A stretch of DNA of 15,356 nt from Thermoflavifilum sp. (GTDB lineage: Bacteria > Bacteroidota > Bacteroidia > Chitinophagales > Chitinophagaceae). The position numbers and the translations under genes are program-made. The notes beneath the pieces were generated by a model, which saw only the letters and a program-made list of their open reading frames with translations, searched no databases and was not told the DNA's origin. Positions 13,742 to 15,356 of the stretch are shown here, one piece after another. Every line of letters starts with the position of its first letter. Within the stretch, counting starts at the first letter, position 1. The DNA lies in NCBI GenBank assembly GCA_019683625.1, contig JADGHY010000020.1, positions 1 to 15,356 of the forward strand, read 5' to 3'.

Positions 13742-14155
13742 TCATGAAACATCCGGAAATGCCGTTTGTTCCGCATCACTCCACATTTCTTCCAGTTTGT
13801 AAAACTGGCGCGTTTCCGGATAAAAAATATGTACCACTACATTCACATAATCGAGCAATACCCACTTGAGGGCTGTGTACCCCTCTTGTCGATAAGGAGA
13901 TTCACCTACTTGCTGTTTTACATATTCCTCCACATGTTCGGCAATAGCTTTAATCTGGATGGAGTTGTCGGCTTCGCAAATGATGAAAAAATCGGCAATG
14001 GCCTCAGGAATTTTGCGAAGGTCCAGCGAAACGATGTGCTGCCCTTTTTTTTCCTGAATTGCCCGGATGATGGAAGTAATGATTTTGCTGTTTTTCTGAA
14101 GCCGAGTGGACTTATGCTGTCTCTGTCGGGTTGTTGCAGATACGGATTCCAACAA
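13742..14155 (-). CDS. rsfS: Ribosomal silencing factor RsfS
   Basis: RsfS binds ribosomal protein uL14 on the large subunit and blocks subunit joining during starvation. The 137-residue product matches the DUF143/Oligomerisation family: IIRAIQEKKGQHIVSLDLR (29-47), DFFIICEADNSIQIKAIAEHV (split at 55-75), SPYRQEG (85-91), WVLLDYVNVVVHIFYP (97-112) and FYKLEEMW (117-124). No ATG lies upstream in frame before a stop at about 14177-14179, or inside before the core. The frame opens with two consecutive TTG codons, so a TTG start at 14155 or 14152 is most likely. It leads the five-gene minus-strand cluster and is divergent from birA. Confidence 0.94.
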   Translation of the reverse strand: MLESVSATTRQRQHKSTRLQKNSKIITSIIRAIQEKKGQHIVSLDLRKIPEAIADFFIICEADNSIQIKAIAEHVEEYVKQQVGESPYRQEGYTALKWVLLDYVNVVVHIFYPETRQFYKLEEMWSDAEQTAFPDVS

Positions 14156-14217
14156 GCTTACGTGGTTTTTAGTTTTTCAGATAATGTATAACAAAAATGG
14201 CAAATATCGGTTCTAAA

Positions 14218-14225
14218 CAAAGTTA
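14218..14225 (-). promoter_or_regulatory. Candidate -7 element for the rsfS-ftsH operon (TAACTTTG on minus strand)
   Basis: Matches TAnnTTTG in the low-GC, 170-base gap between rsfS and birA, 62 bases before the rsfS TTG. No convincing -33 box is seen. The rest of the gap (14156-14325) is A/T-rich and holds no ORF or strong hairpin that I can see. Confidence 0.35.
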
Positions 14226-14258
14226 ACAAATTTCTATACGAAATTAGGATGCCTTGTG

Positions 14259-14289
14259 TTTTGTCGTTTCTTTCTGCGCTCTATTTTTA
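14259..14289 (+). promoter_or_regulatory. Weak candidate birA promoter
   Basis: TTTTG (14259-14263) and TATTTTTA (14282-14289) are separated by 18 bases, a near match to the -33/-7 pair with the final G of the -7 box missing. An alternative, TAAATTTA at 14292-14299, also lacks the final G. Both would serve birA starting at 14326. Confidence 0.25.
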
Positions 14290-14325
14290 CATAAATTTAG
14301 TGATTAACCCCAATCGTTTTAGCCT

Positions 14326-15084
14326 ATGGATTTTGTCCTGATTCGATTGGATGAAGTAGATAGCACCAACAACTATGCCATGGCAAGGATTCAGCACGGA
14401 GGTCTGCCAGAAGGCACCGTCATTCAGGCCATGCAACAACATGCCGGCAAAGGCCAGCGTAACCGGGAATGGATCAGTGAACCCCGGGCCAATTTGCTGA
14501 TTAGCCTGATTCTGAAGCCGGCTGTAATTAGCCATCAGCCTCCTTTTCTGCTGAGTATGGCCGTTGCCGCGGGGCTAAGGGCAGCTGCCGCCCGTCTTTG
14601 CCAACAGGATTTTTACATCAAATGGACAAATGACCTCTATTGGGATGACAGAAAGGCAGGAGGCATCCTCATTGAAAACACCTGGAAGGGCCAATATTGG
14701 CAGTATGCCGTTGTGGGCATTGGGTTAAATGTCAACCAAAGAGAATTTCCGCCCGAATTACCCAACCCTGTTTCACTCTCCCAAATCACGGGTAAAACTT
14801 TTGAGCTTCAGGATGTCCTGCAGGAAGTATATGATCAGGTCATCAAAAAGTACCGGGATTTGCAGGGAGGGAAAACCGATGAGCTGTTGCAAGAATACCA
14901 TGCCTGGCTGTACCGGAAAGATCAGCAAGCCTGGTTTACGCATGCCGGGGAACGTTTTCAGGGAATCATCCGGGAAGTATTGCCCGACGGCCATTTGATC
15001 ATGGACACCGCCAGCGGCAGGAAAACCTGGGCTTTTGGTGAACTGGAATTTGTGCTGGATGCATCTGCTCCTATCGGGGATTGA
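14326..15084 (+). CDS. birA: Biotin-[acetyl-CoA-carboxylase] ligase, monofunctional
   Basis: The enzyme makes biotinyl-AMP and transfers biotin to the carrier lysine of acyl-CoA carboxylases and similar enzymes. The 252-residue product shows DSTNNYA (12-18), the adenylate-binding loop QHAGKGQRNREW (38-49), ANLLISL (55-61), the core KWTNDLYWDDRKAGGILIE (99-117) and VVGIGLNVN (129-137), with a small C-terminal SH3-like domain (about 205-248). It has no N-terminal helix-turn-helix, so it is a class I ligase without repressor function. ATG 14326 begins just before the catalytic fold. It is divergent from rsfS and ends one base before the stop of the convergent SUI1 gene. Confidence 0.96.
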   Translation: MDFVLIRLDEVDSTNNYAMARIQHGGLPEGTVIQAMQQHAGKGQRNREWISEPRANLLISLILKPAVISHQPPFLLSMAVAAGLRAAAARLCQQDFYIKWTNDLYWDDRKAGGILIENTWKGQYWQYAVVGIGLNVNQREFPPELPNPVSLSQITGKTFELQDVLQEVYDQVIKKYRDLQGGKTDELLQEYHAWLYRKDQQAWFTHAGERFQGIIREVLPDGHLIMDTASGRKTWAFGELEFVLDASAPIGD

Positions 15085-15085
15085 A

Positions 15086-15356
15086 TCAACCTTTTATTTG
15101 AACAAATCCGTTTTTCAACAGCCATTGGCGGGCCTTTTCCCGGCAGTCGCCCTGCAGCAGCACTTTGTCTTTTTCAAAACTGCCGCCGGTACCGCAACTT
15201 GTTTTCAACCCGTGGGCAATTTGCCGCATTTCCGCTTCGGGGAGCAGAAATCCCTCGATAAGCGTAACCGTTTTTCCTTTCCGATGGCGGTTATCCAGTT
15301 GGATACGCAAGGTTTGGCTGGCCCGTTCGGGATAGGACTGTGGCGTTTGTTCCTCT
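15086..15356 (-). CDS. SUI1/eIF1-like translation factor (YciH family), 5' end outside window
   Basis: The frame reads in from the right edge with no stop, so the start is outside. A TTG at 15310 is internal, because the residues before it (EEQTPQSYPERASQT) join naturally to LRIQLDNRHRKGKTVTLIEGF. The SUI1 fold is supported by KGKTVTLIEGF, LKTSCGTGGSF and VLLQGDCREKARQWLLKNGF. Family members of this kind are about 105-120 residues, so around 20 N-terminal residues are missing. SUI1-fold proteins act in start-codon selection in eukaryotes; the bacterial YciH branch is less well defined and linked to translation initiation or stress. It is convergent with birA, one base apart. Confidence 0.92.
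   Translation of the reverse strand, partial: EEQTPQSYPERASQTLRIQLDNRHRKGKTVTLIEGFLLPEAEMRQIAHGLKTSCGTGGSFEKDKVLLQGDCREKARQWLLKNGFVQIKG

Overview
This window looks like chromosomal DNA from a Bacteroidota bacterium, probably of the Chitinophagaceae/Chitinophagales. The grounds are a large FG-GAP/ASPIC-UnbV surface protein, a DUF4369-type thioredoxin lipoprotein, Bacteroidota-style -7 promoter elements (TAnnTTTG) in place of -10 boxes, weak Shine-Dalgarno sequences, and an rsfS-ftsH-LUD gene order that I associate with this group. The taxonomic call is inference from protein style. No rRNA, tRNA, CRISPR array, insertion sequence, prophage or recognisable defence system is visible. No stretch longer than 300 bases lacks a gene; the largest gaps are 4207-4452 and 14156-14325.

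Layout. (1) 1-3028 (+): the 3' part of a giant VCBS/FG-GAP protein with a central ASPIC/UnbV domain, cut by the window edge. It carries two copies of a short GC-rich palindrome inside the coding sequence. (2) 3049-4206 (-): a TlpA-like thioredoxin lipoprotein, convergent with the first gene and holding a third copy of the palindrome core. (3) 4207-4452: a low-GC gap with a doubtful 63-codon ORF on the minus strand and, on the plus strand, a -7 element followed by a hairpin and T-tract that could form a small RNA unit. (4) 4453-8442 (-): gatB (tRNA amidotransferase subunit B) downstream of a 12-helix RND/MMPL exporter. (5) 8549-9307 (+): recO, divergent from the exporter. (6) 14155 down to 9280 (-): a compact five-gene cluster rsfS-ftsH-LUD(lutC-like)-lpxH-hypothetical propeller protein, with gaps of 36, -4, 22 and 7 bases. 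Its last gene overlaps the 3' end of recO by 28 bases tail to tail. (7) 14326-15084 (+): birA, divergent from rsfS. (8) 15086-15356 (-): a SUI1/YciH-type translation factor, cut by the window edge and ending one base from birA.

How the genes fit together. Most of the window is housekeeping: tRNA-dependent Gln/Asn-tRNA formation (GatB), recombinational repair (RecO), ribosome silencing (RsfS), membrane protein quality control (FtsH), lipid A synthesis (LpxH), biotin attachment (BirA) and a SUI1-fold translation factor. Envelope functions (exporter, TlpA-like lipoprotein, exported propeller protein, surface VCBS protein) lie between them. Linkage of ftsH with lpxH is suggestive because FtsH controls LPS output in E. 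coli, but that is inference here.

I found no convincing new multi-gene system. The observations most worth a second look are the mobile-looking palindrome copies inside coding regions, the possible small RNA at about 4393-4460, the recurrent short-leader promoter geometry, and the orphan LUD protein translationally coupled to FtsH.
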